Part shown: positions 25,882 to 36,170 of the stretch, piece by piece | How positions within the stretch are numbered: position 1 is the first letter of the stretch | How the letters are laid out: every line of letters begins with the position of its first letter | Assembly: GCA_017961325.1 (NCBI GenBank) | Contig: JAGCXM010000018.1 | Location: 1-64,000, forward strand | Direction of reading: 5' to 3' | Source: a bacterium | GTDB taxonomy: Bacteria > UBP6 > UBA1177 | DNA: 64,000 bases | Program-made: the position numbers and the translations under genes | The notes under the pieces: generated by a model | What the model saw: only the letters and a program-made list of their open reading frames with translations | The model's database searches: none | Told to the model about the DNA's origin: nothing

Positions 25882-26844
25882 TTACCTAACGCAACGAACA
25901 TGAAGATTGCTTGATTTCTTATTCTTGCTATCTACATCAGCATTGCCGAAATTCACGCTCCATGCATTGTCCGTATTATTATCTTCTGAGGATGAAGACC
26001 AAAGCCAAATACTATCAGTATCACCTAATGTGCTGTAATATCCGCCGTTGTTTCTTCTGATTGGACATTCACAATTTTTGTCTTTATCTTTAAATGATAA
26101 ATGACCCTTTTTTTCACTCACTTTGCAGAACCCATCCAGTTTTGTTGTTGTACAGTTTTGAATCAAAATCCTAAGTTCATCAATGATTGGCAATCTCCAA
26201 GTATCATAGCCATCTTGATTTAAATTTTTGCAATAAGTTTTAGCCTCATTCCAATTCATTGTTTTTTTAGAGCGTTCAGACCAGTATTTTGTTGGATGTC
26301 TAGAATCCATAGAATAAGAATAGAGCATCCTTTCGTATTCTTTTGCTTGTTTGCTGATTTTTTCTATTTCTAACTTGACATATTCCATCTCTTTTCTTAT
26401 TTGTTCTTTGAATTTTTTTTCTTTTGATTTTGAATTCATTTCTTTTAATCTAGAGTAGGTTTTTTCCATCAAATTCTTATTATGTTTTACCAATTCAATA
26501 AGTTCTTTTAATGCTTCCTGTATTTTTATTTTATTTTTTATCTGTTCAGAACAAATACCATCGGGATGTTTGTTTAAATAGTGTTTCCAAGCTCCAATAG
26601 TGTCTTTGGATAGTGCTATTTTGCAAGCTTTCTGATCCAAAAATTTTTCAGCCTCTTCGGTACAGACACCATTGTGAAACTTTTCTTTATAAACGATCCA
26701 TTTATTTTCCGGATCTTCTCGAGCCTCATTACAGAGTTTTGCATCTTCATTATCTCTGCTGGTGCCTGTCACAGCTATTTTTGTTTCTCCAAAAATTATC
26801 TGCACACAGAGCACAGCAAGAAAGAAAACTATAAGTTTTTTCAA
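25882..26844 (-). CDS. Secreted DUF1566 protein with coiled-coil region
   Basis: 320 residues from TTG 26844 (GAGGTGAAT site). Signal peptide KKLIVFFLAVLCVQIIFG is followed by short helical Cys-containing repeats (about 35-105: CNEAREDPENKWIVYKEKFH, IGAWKHYLNKHPDGICSEQI). A Lys/Glu-rich coiled coil (about 110-175) precedes one DUF1566 domain (about 190-320: NWNEAKTYCKNL, YDTWRLPIIDEL, NLHVRCVR). It is a single-domain paralogue of the lipoprotein at 1372 but lacks a lipobox. Base use is more AT-rich than the neighbours. Confidence 0.8.
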   Translation of the reverse strand: MKKLIVFFLAVLCVQIIFGETKIAVTGTSRDNEDAKLCNEAREDPENKWIVYKEKFHNGVCTEEAEKFLDQKACKIALSKDTIGAWKHYLNKHPDGICSEQIKNKIKIQEALKELIELVKHNKNLMEKTYSRLKEMNSKSKEKKFKEQIRKEMEYVKLEIEKISKQAKEYERMLYSYSMDSRHPTKYWSERSKKTMNWNEAKTYCKNLNQDGYDTWRLPIIDELRILIQNCTTTKLDGFCKVSEKKGHLSFKDKDKNCECPIRRNNGGYYSTLGDTDSIWLWSSSSEDNNTDNAWSVNFGNADVDSKNKKSSNLHVRCVR

Positions 26845-26894
26845 AATTCACCTCTTTTGAAATTTTGTACAAACGGCTTTCAAACAAAACAAAG

Positions 26895-27260
26895 TCAATG
26901 AATATTCAGCAGCCAGATTCCGCCGATTATCATAAAAAGTCCGCCGAACTGAACCGCGCTCAGTTTTTCCTGAAAAACGAAAAGCGACCACAAAGTCACG
27001 ATTATGAGTCCGCACGAAGTCATCATCGGGTAGGCGATTGACAGGTTAAATTTTTCGAGAGCTTTCGTATAGAAAACCAGGGCTGTTCCGAAGCATGCGA
27101 TTCCTGACATAAGCTTGAAATTGGTGATGTAGCTCATCACAAACGGAATAATTCCGTCACTCAGTTTCACAGGGTCTGCCATGACTCCCGCCTTCATCAG
27201 AATGTTGGCACCGGCGTTGAAAACAATCGCCAGAATTAGAAAAATTACGCTTGCATTCAT
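26895..27260 (-). CDS. Small multidrug resistance/EamA-type four-helix membrane protein
   Basis: 121 residues with four hydrophobic segments (about 4-24, 45-65, 75-95, 100-119), including SIAYPMMTSCGLIIVTLWSLFVFQEKLS, the SMR/EamA signature. It could be a small transporter or an ArnE/F-like flippase subunit; the substrate is unknown. The start overlaps the kinase stop (ATGA), so it is translated from the same mRNA. Confidence 0.82.
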   Translation of the reverse strand: MNASVIFLILAIVFNAGANILMKAGVMADPVKLSDGIIPFVMSYITNFKLMSGIACFGTALVFYTKALEKFNLSIAYPMMTSCGLIIVTLWSLFVFQEKLSAVQFGGLFMIIGGIWLLNIH

Positions 27261-28231
27261 AACGCTTTTATTCTTTCAATAAGGTCGGGCCAGCATTCAT
27301 CGGGAATTTTCGCACCGATTTTCTCGATGACGCATGCGGCTAATATTGTTCCGGCCATCGCACTTTGTTCAAGTGTGAGTCCGTTTGCGAAACCGTAAAG
27401 GAACCCTGATGCGTAAAGGTCGCCTGCACCGGTTGTGTCAACGCGTTTCGCATCAACAGGCGGAATTTCGTAAGTGTCTTTTCCGGTTGCGATAATAGAG
27501 CCTTTCGGCCCGGTTTTGACAACTGCGATTCTGCACATTTCGGCGATTTTTAAAGCGCTTTCGCGGGCGTTCAGACCCGTGAACGAACGCGCCTCTTCCT
27601 CGTTTGCAAAAACTATGTCGACATATCTTTCAACTATCGACTGCAGAAATCCCAGATTTTCGACGACGACATTGAAACTTGCAAGGTCGAGCGAAGTCGT
27701 GAGTCCCGCTTCTTTTGCGAGAACGAGTGCTCTTTCAATCAGGTTGTGGTCCTGAACGAGGTAGCCTTCGACATGGAAAATGTCATAACCTTTGAAGAGA
27801 TCAACCGTCAGCTCGTCGGCGGAAAGTTTCACAGCCGAACCGAGATATGTCGCGAAAGTGCGCTCAGAATCGGGTGAAATCAGCGCAATCGCTCTTCCGG
27901 TCTGCGGTTCGTCTTTGAAAAGAAGCGGAGTTATTCCGGAATTTGACATGTCTTTTCTGAAGATATCGCCGAATTCGTCTTCGCTTACTTTACCGATGAA
28001 AGCGGTTTCAATCCCGAGTTTGGCCAAGCCGTGAATGGTGTTCGAAGCGCTTCCGCCGCTCACGAGCGAAAAATCGAGGTTTTCAACAGTCTTCAGAACC
28101 CTTTCGCTGAAAGCAAGGTCTACGAGCTGCATGCTGCCTTTCGCCAAACCGAGTTCAGACAGAACGGAATCGCCGGGCAGAGTGACGAGAATATCGAGAA
28201 GGGCATTGCCCATACCTATGATTTTTTTCAT
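27257..28231 (-). CDS. PfkB-family sugar/nucleoside kinase (adenosine kinase-like)
   Basis: 324 residues. Ribokinase/PfkB fold: VSGGSASNTIHGLAKLGIETAFIGKVSEDEFG near the N-terminus and the C-terminal signature RVDTTGAGDLYASGFLYGF with the catalytic Asp. The MKKIIGMGNALLDILV start and the order of motifs are most like the adenosine-kinase-like branch. It lies next to a 5'-nucleotidase gene, which fits nucleoside salvage, but ribose or another sugar cannot be excluded. Overlaps the SMR gene by 4 bp. Confidence 0.88.
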   Translation of the reverse strand: MKKIIGMGNALLDILVTLPGDSVLSELGLAKGSMQLVDLAFSERVLKTVENLDFSLVSGGSASNTIHGLAKLGIETAFIGKVSEDEFGDIFRKDMSNSGITPLLFKDEPQTGRAIALISPDSERTFATYLGSAVKLSADELTVDLFKGYDIFHVEGYLVQDHNLIERALVLAKEAGLTTSLDLASFNVVVENLGFLQSIVERYVDIVFANEEEARSFTGLNARESALKIAEMCRIAVVKTGPKGSIIATGKDTYEIPPVDAKRVDTTGAGDLYASGFLYGFANGLTLEQSAMAGTILAACVIEKIGAKIPDECWPDLIERIKAL

Positions 28232-28262
28232 TGTAAATGCCTGATTTGATTAGTAAAAAGAA

Positions 28263-29816
28263 TTATTTTTTGACGATTTTTATACGGTCGCCTTTCGGTT
28301 TTGCGAAAGTTCCGTTAGCCTTGATGTGGTCGATAAGAACCGATGCAACAAGGTATGCGGTGTCTTTTTTGGATTTGATGTTTTTGAGAATCGTGTATCC
28401 GTCGCCGCCGTTTGCAATGAACGAATTGAACGCAACTTTGTATTTTTTGGTTTTATCCAGTTTCTGTCCGCCGATTTTGATTTCGAGTGCCGCACCTTTG
28501 AAAATCTTCATTTCGATTCCGGAAACTTGAAGGAATCCGCCTACACCGAAGCCTTTTTCTGCAAAGAAATCAAGAACTTCCTGAATTTGAGCACCGGTAA
28601 GTTCAGCCGTGAAGATAGTATCGTTAAACGGGAATATGCCGTAAATGTCCTTTTCGGTGACTGCTCCCTTTTTAAGACCCTGTCTGATGCTGCCGGCGTT
28701 CATGAAAGCTATCTGCGTACCCGTTTTTTCACGTATGATATCGGTGATGACGTCGCCGAGTTCGATCTCTTTTTCGCGGGCGATGTTGCCGCCTTCAAGA
28801 TTTCTGTCGATTTTACCGATCTGTTTGGTTGAAAATTCGCATTTGAAGCCGTTGAGCATATCGACCATAGCCTTGTTTTCTTTGATTTCCTTGCCGACGA
28901 ATTCGTAACCTTTGCCTTTTACGGTTTTGAGGTTGATCGGGTAAAGTTTATAGTCGGTTTTTACGATTTTTTTGCCCTGGAAGTAGAAGTCGATTCTGCC
29001 GACCCATTTGCCGAGACCTTCAGTCTGAACGATGTACGTGTCGTTGATTTTGATCGGGCTTTCAAGCTGTCTCTGGGTGTGACCGCCGACGATAAGATCG
29101 ATTCCTGAGACGGTTTTAGCCAGTAAGTTGTCGCCTTCATAGCCGTCGAAACTTTTGTCCGTATCATAAAAACCGAGGTGACTGAGGACGATCAGGACAT
29201 CGTTTTTCTTTTTGAGTATCGGAACCCAGGTTTTAGCAGTTTCTATCGGATCCGACATCGTGAGATTGCCTTTGATTCCCTGACCGGAAATGCTTTCTGT
29301 TTCACGGGTCGTGAGACCTAAAACGGCAACCGTAAGACCATCGTCGAATTTCTTTTCGATGTACTCTTTTCCGGCAGATTTCGTGCCGCCTTCTTCATAC
29401 ATGTTTGCGCTGAGGAAGGGGAATTTTGCCTTTTCCTGCATTTTGCGGAAAGCGTCGAAACCGAAGTCGAATTCGTGGTTTCCGATAGTCATTGCGTCGT
29501 ATCCTACAAGGTTCATGCCTTCAACCATCGGCATATTTTCGCAGATGTTGCTTCTCGGATCGCCCAGAGTTATGTCCCCGGCGCTGAGAACGAGGAGATT
29601 GCCGCCTTTGCCCTGAACTTCGGCCCTAATGTCATCAATTAAGGTCTTCTGAGCGGCGAGACCACCGATGCCGGGATTATTAGGTTCGTCGAATTTCCAA
29701 GCCATACCGTGAGAATCATTGGTGAAAATTACCGTTAGCAGACGATCTTTGTTATCATCGGCAAAAACCGTCAAAACAGAAATAATGCAAAAAACAGCAA
29801 CAAAAAATTTTCTCAT
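28263..29816 (-). CDS. Secreted 5'-nucleotidase/UshA-type metallophosphatase
   Basis: 517 residues from ATG 29816 (GGAGGCATAAA site; the TTG at 29834 is not used). Signal peptide RKFFVAVFCIISVLTVFA. The metal-binding motifs of the phosphatase domain are clear: IFTNDSHG, SAGDITLGD, GNHEFDFG, VLSHLGFYD and VGGHTQ. The C-terminal substrate domain carries FMNAGSIRQGLKKG, FPFNDTI and FIANGGDGYTILK. It should dephosphorylate nucleotides in the periplasm. Downstream of a gamma-carbonic-anhydrase-like gene, with nearly no gap. Confidence 0.93.
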   Translation of the reverse strand: MRKFFVAVFCIISVLTVFADDNKDRLLTVIFTNDSHGMAWKFDEPNNPGIGGLAAQKTLIDDIRAEVQGKGGNLLVLSAGDITLGDPRSNICENMPMVEGMNLVGYDAMTIGNHEFDFGFDAFRKMQEKAKFPFLSANMYEEGGTKSAGKEYIEKKFDDGLTVAVLGLTTRETESISGQGIKGNLTMSDPIETAKTWVPILKKKNDVLIVLSHLGFYDTDKSFDGYEGDNLLAKTVSGIDLIVGGHTQRQLESPIKINDTYIVQTEGLGKWVGRIDFYFQGKKIVKTDYKLYPINLKTVKGKGYEFVGKEIKENKAMVDMLNGFKCEFSTKQIGKIDRNLEGGNIAREKEIELGDVITDIIREKTGTQIAFMNAGSIRQGLKKGAVTEKDIYGIFPFNDTIFTAELTGAQIQEVLDFFAEKGFGVGGFLQVSGIEMKIFKGAALEIKIGGQKLDKTKKYKVAFNSFIANGGDGYTILKNIKSKKDTAYLVASVLIDHIKANGTFAKPKGDRIKIVKK

Positions 29817-29817
29817 T

Positions 29818-30399
29818 TTATGCCTCCTGATCAAGTGTTAAACTTTCGATGATCCGTTTTATGTCAGGTGAAGAATATATTGAATCTTTTGAAGATGTCA
29901 AATAGTTGTGCGAATATCTTGCGTAATTCTGAGCCGATTTTTTCAACCCTTCGATTTCTTCGGCTGTAACTTCGCGCTTGATTTTTGCGGGGTTGCCGGC
30001 AACGAGGACGCCTTCGGGGATTTCCGTACCGCCGAGAAGAACGGAATTCGCAGCAATTATCGAGTTTTTCCCGATTTTGCAGCCGTCAAGAACTACTGCT
30101 CCCATTCCGATGAGAACATTGTCACCGATAATTGAACCGTGAATCACGGCGTTGTGTCCAACGGTTACGTCGTCACCGATGAAAGTAGGGTAGAGTGCAG
30201 TAGTAACATGAATCGTCGCATTGTCCTGAATGTTTGTTCTTTCACCGATTTTTATGGTGTTGACATCACCGCGGACGACTGCACCGAACCACACGCTGCT
30301 TTCTGCTCCGAGAGTTACGTCGCCGATAACGTCTGCCGTTTTGAAGACAAACGCTCCGGGATCGATTTTCGGAATCTTGTCAAGATATTTTGTTATCAT
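29818..30399 (-). CDS. Gamma-carbonic-anhydrase-like hexapeptide protein (YrdA family)
   Basis: About 193 residues. ATG 30399 or 30402 follow AAGGAG; further upstream starts lack a site. A left-handed beta-helix of hexapeptide repeats is clear (ADVIGDVTLGAESSVWFGA, IGERTNIQDNATIH). The zinc His residues occur in the right spacing (ATIHVTT, VTVGHNAVIHGS). The family includes carbonic anhydrases and acyltransferase-like proteins such as YrdA/PaaY; activity cannot be told from sequence. A C-terminal helix follows. Confidence 0.9.
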   Translation of the reverse strand: MITKYLDKIPKIDPGAFVFKTADVIGDVTLGAESSVWFGAVVRGDVNTIKIGERTNIQDNATIHVTTALYPTFIGDDVTVGHNAVIHGSIIGDNVLIGMGAVVLDGCKIGKNSIIAANSVLLGGTEIPEGVLVAGNPAKIKREVTAEEIEGLKKSAQNYARYSHNYLTSSKDSIYSSPDIKRIIESLTLDQEA

Positions 30400-30796
30400 C
30401 ATTTTCTCCTTTTTCATCGGAATTTTCTTTTTCAAACTCTTCAAGAACCTTGTCGGCGTCGCTTTTTATGTTCGCGAACGACGAAGCCAGAAGCATGAAC
30501 CCTATCATCGCCAGAACCGCGAAAATGGAAGGTGCGTATTCGGTCTGAGAAAGCCTGTTTGAAGCCGCCATGCACTTTCTCGAAATCTTTTTCCGCTCTT
30601 CCGGAGTCATTTTCTCCCATGATTCGTCGACTTTTTCGGCAAAGCATGTTCCGTCGGCCTTTAGCTGCTCGTATTCGGCACGGGCGTCGTCTCTTGCATA
30701 AAGCATCCAGCAGAGCGCAACAACGCTGACGAGCGAAAGAATAAGACCGTAAAATCCCCGTTTTGTCCCCAAAATCCTTGTTTTTAAGTAATTCAT
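30380..30796 (-). CDS. Small two-TM membrane protein, unknown function
   Basis: 138 residues with TM helices about 15-34 and 90-108. Between them is a charged loop with two Cys (DGTCFAEK, SRKCMAAS), and the tail is highly acidic (KVLEEFEKENSDEKGENDD). It overlaps the start of the hexapeptide-protein gene by about 20 bp and starts 8 bp after the SNF2 gene, so it is part of that operon. No family recognised. Confidence 0.7.
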   Translation of the reverse strand: MNYLKTRILGTKRGFYGLILSLVSVVALCWMLYARDDARAEYEQLKADGTCFAEKVDESWEKMTPEERKKISRKCMAASNRLSQTEYAPSIFAVLAMIGFMLLASSFANIKSDADKVLEEFEKENSDEKGENDDNKIS

Positions 30797-30804
30797 AGCT
30801 TCTC

Positions 30805-33717
30805 CTATTCCGTAAACGCCAGATCGGCAATCATCTTTACAAAATCCTCGCCCGGTTCCTTCAGACTCTGCGAGAGGAAAAAGTCAATCATTCCGCGCTT
30901 TTTCTGGTGAAGATTAAGGATTTTTTCTTCAATAGTTCCCTTTGAATAAAGTTTTGTGACGACCACTTTTTTCGTCTGACCGATTCTGTGGGCACGTGAC
31001 CATGCCTGTTCTTCGACGGCGGGATTCCACCACGGATCGACGATTATGACATGATCCGCTCCGGTAAGGTTTAAGCCCACGCCTCCGACTTTCAGACTCA
31101 GCAGAAATGCGTTCTTTTCACCTGCGTTGAACCTTTCGACAAGCGGAAACCTGTCTTTCGTGTCGCCGTCCATATAAAAATAGTCGATATTGCTCGTATT
31201 GAATGAAGTTTCAATGATTTTCAGCATTTTTACATACTGGCTGAAAATCAGGACTCTGCCGCCGCCCGAGAAAATCTCGTCGCAGATTTCGTGAACCGCC
31301 GCGATTTTTCCCGAAAGTTCAGGAATTATTTCGCCGTCCGTGACAAGAGAAGGATGGTCGGCCGCGAGCCGCAGTTTTGAAAGAAGCGCCAGAATCTCGA
31401 TTTTATTGATGCTTTCGCCTCTTTCTATAAATTCCGCCCTGCCGCGCAGCATCGCCGAAAGGTAGACATCCTTCTGTTTCGGCGTCATTTCCACCGGATA
31501 CTCCTTGATTATAAGTTCGGGAAGTTCATCCAGAATCTCGTTTTTGAGACGGCGCAGAATGAAAGGCGCTGTTTTTTTGCGCAGAAGAAGCAGCTCTTCG
31601 TTGCTGCCGAGCTTTTCCGTTTTGTCGATATCCTTTTTTACGCCAAGATAGTCGGGCATGATGAACTGGAATATGCTCCACAGGTCGCTGATGTGGTTTT
31701 CAAGCGGCGTGCCGGTAAGGGCGAAACGGTGCTTCGATTTGAGCGAACTTAGCAGTTTGAAGCGCTTCGTCTTGTTGTTTTTTATCTGCTGCGCTTCGTC
31801 GATTATTATGGTTTCAAACGACTTTTCCTTAACAAGCGGGTAGTCGTTGATTATGACGGAATATGAAGTAATTATCAGCTCTTTCTGCATGCTTTTCCAC
31901 TTTGCTACCCTCTCTTCCGGTTTCAGCGAGTCAATGACGACGCGCTTCATTTCGGGGAAGAATTTTTCGACTTCGCGGTCCCAGCTCCACACAAGTGTCT
32001 TGGGGCAGACTACGATAGAAGGCATCTCTCCCGTTTCCGATTTTATCATGCAGAGCGACTGCAGGGTTTTTCCGAGACCCATTTCGTCCGCCAGAATGCC
32101 GCCGAGTCCGAGGACTTTAAGGAGCGACATCCATTTGAAGCCGTCGAGCTGGTAGTTTCTGAGAGGAATGTTTGAAAAATCGGTGTCGTCGAGTCGCGGA
32201 AGTACTCCTTTTGAAAGCGAATCAAAAATTTTGACGTATTTTTTTCTCGCTTCAGCCGAGCCTGTAAAGTTTTTGACGATTTTTCTGTTTTTTGACTTGA
32301 GAAGCGGAATGATGTTGGCGACAGGCAGTTTTTCACCTTCGCCGTAGACGGATGAACCGAGCATTTCCGCTATTTTATTGAGAAATTCACCGCTGTTTTC
32401 AAGAATTACCGGTTTCCCTTCAGTGTCGTTTACTACAGGTTCGTCAATGCCGCGCTCGAACTGTCTTACTGCGTCGATAAGCGAGACGGACGGGATGAAA
32501 TCGGCCGACTGCGGCAGTTTGATATTGAAGGAGAACCACTGTTCGTCGCTGTTCACGTCGAGAACGATCTCGGAATCGTCAGCCGCTGCCTGCGGAATGT
32601 TGATTTTTTTGATTTCCTGCTCGTTTTCGATCGTTCCTACGGCGCGGAGTGCGCTTTCAGGCGAGGTTATCCTTGAATAATCCTGCATCGGAACGGTGTA
32701 TGAATTTTTGAAAAGCCTGAAGCCTTCGGCTGCGAGAGCCGATTTTATATTTTTGACCAGCTGCGGATCAATAGCGTAAATGCGTCCGTTTATCGGATAA
32801 TTCTGCTCCAGAACCTTTTTACGCGGCTGGAATTCGATAGATGTTCTGCCGTTTTCGAGAAATATTTTGAGAAAAACCTTTCCTTCGTGAATGTCGGTTT
32901 TGAAAATCACTTTCGTTTTTTCGTTGAGAACGGTTTTTTTCAAATTAAACGCGCCGTCAAGCAGAATCGCCGGACTCAGATTTTCACCCAAATCGGACAT
33001 CGCCCTGATCAGCATGTCTTTTTTGGAGTAACTGAGAGTCCGTCCGAGCAGAGATGCCAGAACTTCGTTCACCCCTTTTGAAAAACGCCAGACCGCGCCT
33101 TCGTCAAGGTCAACTGCAACTCCGTTTTTTGAGGAGTAGAAAACGCTGCCGGAAAGCGAAAATGTTATTTCCGAAGCATCGAAATCGTATGAAAGAACGA
33201 GCGGTTCGTCTGCAGCGAAAAGCGGCATCTGGCCGATTGCGAATTTTTCGGGACAGAGCGAAACCAGAAGCAGCAGCTCCTCGCCGTTAAGCGATTTCGC
33301 GAGAGCCGAAAGCTGCATGTCGCCGCCGTCGGCTGTTTTTACCTCGCCGAAATCCTGATTTACGGTGATTTTGAACGGCGGTTCGGCCCTGCGCTTGTCA
33401 GCTGGCTTTATAACGAGTCGGGAAAGCTGCTCCGAAATATCGGAATTATCCATCAAAAGTTCATTGTAGTAAAGCGCCGTCGCAATGACGTGTTCACATA
33501 GACCTTTCTTGCCGCAGGAACATGTCTTGTTGAAAATATTGCCGAATTCGTTAACTTCGAGTTTAATGTCGCATCCGCCCGCAGAGCCGTGGATAAAGGT
33601 GATTCCGTTTTTGACCGCAGCCGAAAAAATCATTGTCGATTTTTTTTCGTGCAAAGTGCATCCGTCGAAATAGGAATCGGAAGCTACAAGATCTGCAAGG
33701 CGGATTATAACTGACAT
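30805..33717 (-). CDS. SWIM zinc finger SNF2-family ATPase
   Basis: 970 residues. An N-terminal SWIM zinc finger (CSCGKKGLCEHVIATALY, about 70-87) is followed by a long middle region of bacterial SNF2 proteins. The two RecA-like helicase lobes start near 520: LADEMGLGKTLQS, ITSYSVIIND, DEAQQIKN, LTGTPLENHISDLWSIF, RVLIFSQYVKML, LLSLKVGGVGLNLT and SRAHRIGQTKKV. It is a dsDNA translocase probably acting in repair or transcription; the precise role is unknown in bacteria. The start ATG 33717 lies 21 bp downstream of the hppA stop. Confidence 0.92.
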   Translation of the reverse strand: MSVIIRLADLVASDSYFDGCTLHEKKSTMIFSAAVKNGITFIHGSAGGCDIKLEVNEFGNIFNKTCSCGKKGLCEHVIATALYYNELLMDNSDISEQLSRLVIKPADKRRAEPPFKITVNQDFGEVKTADGGDMQLSALAKSLNGEELLLLVSLCPEKFAIGQMPLFAADEPLVLSYDFDASEITFSLSGSVFYSSKNGVAVDLDEGAVWRFSKGVNEVLASLLGRTLSYSKKDMLIRAMSDLGENLSPAILLDGAFNLKKTVLNEKTKVIFKTDIHEGKVFLKIFLENGRTSIEFQPRKKVLEQNYPINGRIYAIDPQLVKNIKSALAAEGFRLFKNSYTVPMQDYSRITSPESALRAVGTIENEQEIKKINIPQAAADDSEIVLDVNSDEQWFSFNIKLPQSADFIPSVSLIDAVRQFERGIDEPVVNDTEGKPVILENSGEFLNKIAEMLGSSVYGEGEKLPVANIIPLLKSKNRKIVKNFTGSAEARKKYVKIFDSLSKGVLPRLDDTDFSNIPLRNYQLDGFKWMSLLKVLGLGGILADEMGLGKTLQSLCMIKSETGEMPSIVVCPKTLVWSWDREVEKFFPEMKRVVIDSLKPEERVAKWKSMQKELIITSYSVIINDYPLVKEKSFETIIIDEAQQIKNNKTKRFKLLSSLKSKHRFALTGTPLENHISDLWSIFQFIMPDYLGVKKDIDKTEKLGSNEELLLLRKKTAPFILRRLKNEILDELPELIIKEYPVEMTPKQKDVYLSAMLRGRAEFIERGESINKIEILALLSKLRLAADHPSLVTDGEIIPELSGKIAAVHEICDEIFSGGGRVLIFSQYVKMLKIIETSFNTSNIDYFYMDGDTKDRFPLVERFNAGEKNAFLLSLKVGGVGLNLTGADHVIIVDPWWNPAVEEQAWSRAHRIGQTKKVVVTKLYSKGTIEEKILNLHQKKRGMIDFFLSQSLKEPGEDFVKMIADLAFTE

Positions 33718-33737
33718 TCTAAAATAAAATCAAATAG

Positions 33738-35921
33738 TTACATCAGATGAAAAACAACTGTTAGACCTACCATAACGATCGAAACCATGCTCATGAGTTT
33801 GATAAGGATGTTGAGCGACGGGCCCGACGTATCTTTGAAAGGATCGCCGACCGTGTCACCGACAACGGTAGCTTTGTGGTTTTCGGAACCTTTGCCGCCG
33901 AAGTTGCCCTCTTCGATGTATTTCTTGGCGTTGTCCCATGCGCCGCCTGCGTTAGCCATGAAAACTGCAAGAACGAATCCGCAGGAGAGACCGCCGATGA
34001 GAAGCCCCATGACGCCTGCAACACCGAGAACGACGCCGACGACTATCGGAATGGCGATTGCAAGAATCGAAGGAAGAAGCATCTCGTGCTGAGCGCCTTT
34101 CGTTGAGATGGCAACGCATCTTGCGTAGTCAGGTTCTGCCTTTCCTTCCATGATTCCCTTGATTTCGCGGAACTGACGGCGGACTTCCTCAACCATCTTC
34201 TGAGCAGCTCTGCCGACAGCGTTCATCGTGAGACCGCAGAAAAGGAACGCCATCATAGCGCCTACGAAAACACCGACGAGAACGACCGGGTTCATAAGGT
34301 TTACGCTGTATGCATCCATGAAGTCGATGAGTGTTGCTTTCGCCGGTTCGAGACCGTTCGGAAGTTTCTCGCCGATACGGATAAGGGCGATCTTGATCTC
34401 TTCAACATAGGAAGCGAGAAGAGCGAGAGCGGTAAGTGCAGCCGAACCGATCGCGAAGCCTTTGCCCGTTGCAGCCGTCGTGTTGCCGAGTGCGTCGAGA
34501 GCGTCCGTTCTCTTTCTTACTTCTTCGCCGAGGCCGCTCATTTCAGCGTTTCCGCCTGCGTTGTCGGCGATCGGACCGTAAGCGTCGGTAGCAAGGGTGA
34601 TGCCGAGAGTTGAAAGCATGCCGACTGCCGCGATACCGATTCCGTAAAGACCTTCAGAGAGAGCCTTTGCCGAGAAAGCAAGCTGGAAACCGTTAGCGCA
34701 GAGGTAAGCCATGACGATCGCGACACCTACCGTAATTACCGGAATTGCAGTCGAAAGCATGCCGAGGCCGAGACCGGAAATGATGACAGTCGCAGGACCG
34801 GTAGCCGAGCTTTCAGCGACTTTCTGAGTCGGTCTGTAGGACTGTGAAGTGTAGTATTCGGTAGCCTGACCGATGATGATGCCTGCAACGAGGCCGCTGA
34901 CTACCGAGAAGGAGATACCGAGCCAGTTTTCAAAACCCATGACGTAAAGGATTACGAAAGTAGCTATCGTTATGAGGAAAGCGCTGACGTTTACGCCTCT
35001 GCCGAGAGCACGGAGAAGCTCTTTCATCGTTGCGCCTTCTTTGGTTTTGACAAGGAAAATGCCGATAAGCGAAAGAACTACGCCGACCGAAGCAATGAGC
35101 ATCGGAGCGATGACAGCCTTTTCCTGAAACGCAGCGTTGCCGGAGAACGCCGAGGCACCGAGAGCAGCCGTAGCAAGGATAGATCCTGCGTAAGACTCGT
35201 AAAGGTCTGCACCCATACCTGCAACGTCACCTACGTTGTCGCCTACGTTGTCAGCGATCGTAGCAGGGTTGCGCGGGTCGTCTTCAGGGATTCCTGCTTC
35301 TACTTTTCCGACGAGGTCGGCACCGACGTCTGCTGCCTTCGTGTAGATACCGCCGCCGACTCTTGCGAAAAGAGCCTGAGTTGAAGCACCCATTCCGAAT
35401 GTAAGCATCGTCGTGGTTATGAATATGAGTTTATGGGCAGCATCAGCCTCCTTAACGAAAATGTTGAGGATGATGTACCATGCAGAAATGTCGAGAAGCG
35501 CGAGTCCGACAACGGTAAGACCCATGACGGCACCGGAGCGGAAAGCGACTTTGAGTCCTTTGTCAAGCGACTTCTGCGCTGCCGCAGCCGTTCTTGCAGA
35601 GGCGTAAGTAGCTGTTTTCATTCCGAAGAATCCAGCCAAACCGGAAAAGAAACCGCCTGTAAGGAATGCAAAAGGAACCCAGTTGTTCTGAAGACCGAAA
35701 ACAGCCATAACGGCAAAAATTACAGCCAGAACTACAAAAACGATTCCTACGATTTTGTACTGCTGTTTGAGGTAAGCCATCGCGCCTTTTCTGACGTGAA
35801 GCGCGATTTTCTTCATAACATCCGTTCCCTCACTTTCCTTCATCATCTGTTTGAAGAAGAAGAAAGCAAAGGCCAAAGCCAGAACGGAAGCACCTAAAAC
35901 CAAGAAAACCAGATTTGACAT
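33738..35921 (-). CDS. hppA: Membrane-bound ion-pumping pyrophosphatase
   Basis: About 727 residues with some 16 TM helices. It hydrolyses PPi and pumps H+ or Na+. The active-site [18 protein letters not shown] and [20 protein letters not shown], plus the C-terminal [19 protein letters not shown], are diagnostic. [10 protein letters not shown] carries Ala where K+-independent enzymes have Lys, so this is the K+-dependent class. Na+ or H+ as coupling ion cannot be settled by eye. Start ATG 35921 (GGAGGCGTTT); the ATG 12 bp upstream is inside the ribosome site. Confidence 0.96.
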   Translation of the reverse strand: MSNLVFLVLGASVLALAFAFFFFKQMMKESEGTDVMKKIALHVRKGAMAYLKQQYKIVGIVFVVLAVIFAVMAVFGLQNNWVPFAFLTGGFFSGLAGFFGMKTATYASARTAAAAQKSLDKGLKVAFRSGAVMGLTVVGLALLDISAWYIILNIFVKEADAAHKLIFITTTMLTFGMGASTQALFARVGGGIYTKAADVGADLVGKVEAGIPEDDPRNPATIADNVGDNVGDVAGMGADLYESYAGSILATAALGASAFSGNAAFQEKAVIAPMLIASVGVVLSLIGIFLVKTKEGATMKELLRALGRGVNVSAFLITIATFVILYVMGFENWLGISFSVVSGLVAGIIIGQATEYYTSQSYRPTQKVAESSATGPATVIISGLGLGMLSTAIPVITVGVAIVMAYLCANGFQLAFSAKALSEGLYGIGIAAVGMLSTLGITLATDAYGPIADNAGGNAEMSGLGEEVRKRTDALDALGNTTAATGKGFAIGSAALTALALLASYVEEIKIALIRIGEKLPNGLEPAKATLIDFMDAYSVNLMNPVVLVGVFVGAMMAFLFCGLTMNAVGRAAQKMVEEVRRQFREIKGIMEGKAEPDYARCVAISTKGAQHEMLLPSILAIAIPIVVGVVLGVAGVMGLLIGGLSCGFVLAVFMANAGGAWDNAKKYIEEGNFGGKGSENHKATVVGDTVGDPFKDTSGPSLNILIKLMSMVSIVMVGLTVVFHLM

Positions 35922-36170
35922 AAACGCCTCCAAAAAACAAAAAAAAGACCTTTCAAAAAATGCGTTGCATTTAACGACTTTTTTTAAAAATAGGCAAGTT
36001 ATTTATAAAAATTTATTGTTAAAAGGAAATTCTGAAAATCATGCGCCGTGAAAAACGGTTTTTATGCAAAAAACAAAGGTTGTACCGATTTTTTTATTGC
36101 CTTATTTTTTTAAGGCTGTATGATTGTGCCGTTATTGTTTTTTTTAAGGTCGTTTTTGTGGTAACAGGCA
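35922..36170. other. Divergent intergenic region
   Basis: About 250 bp of AT-rich DNA between hppA (minus) and the radical-SAM gene (plus). No gene, hairpin or clear paired promoter boxes were picked out with confidence. Confidence 0.4.
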
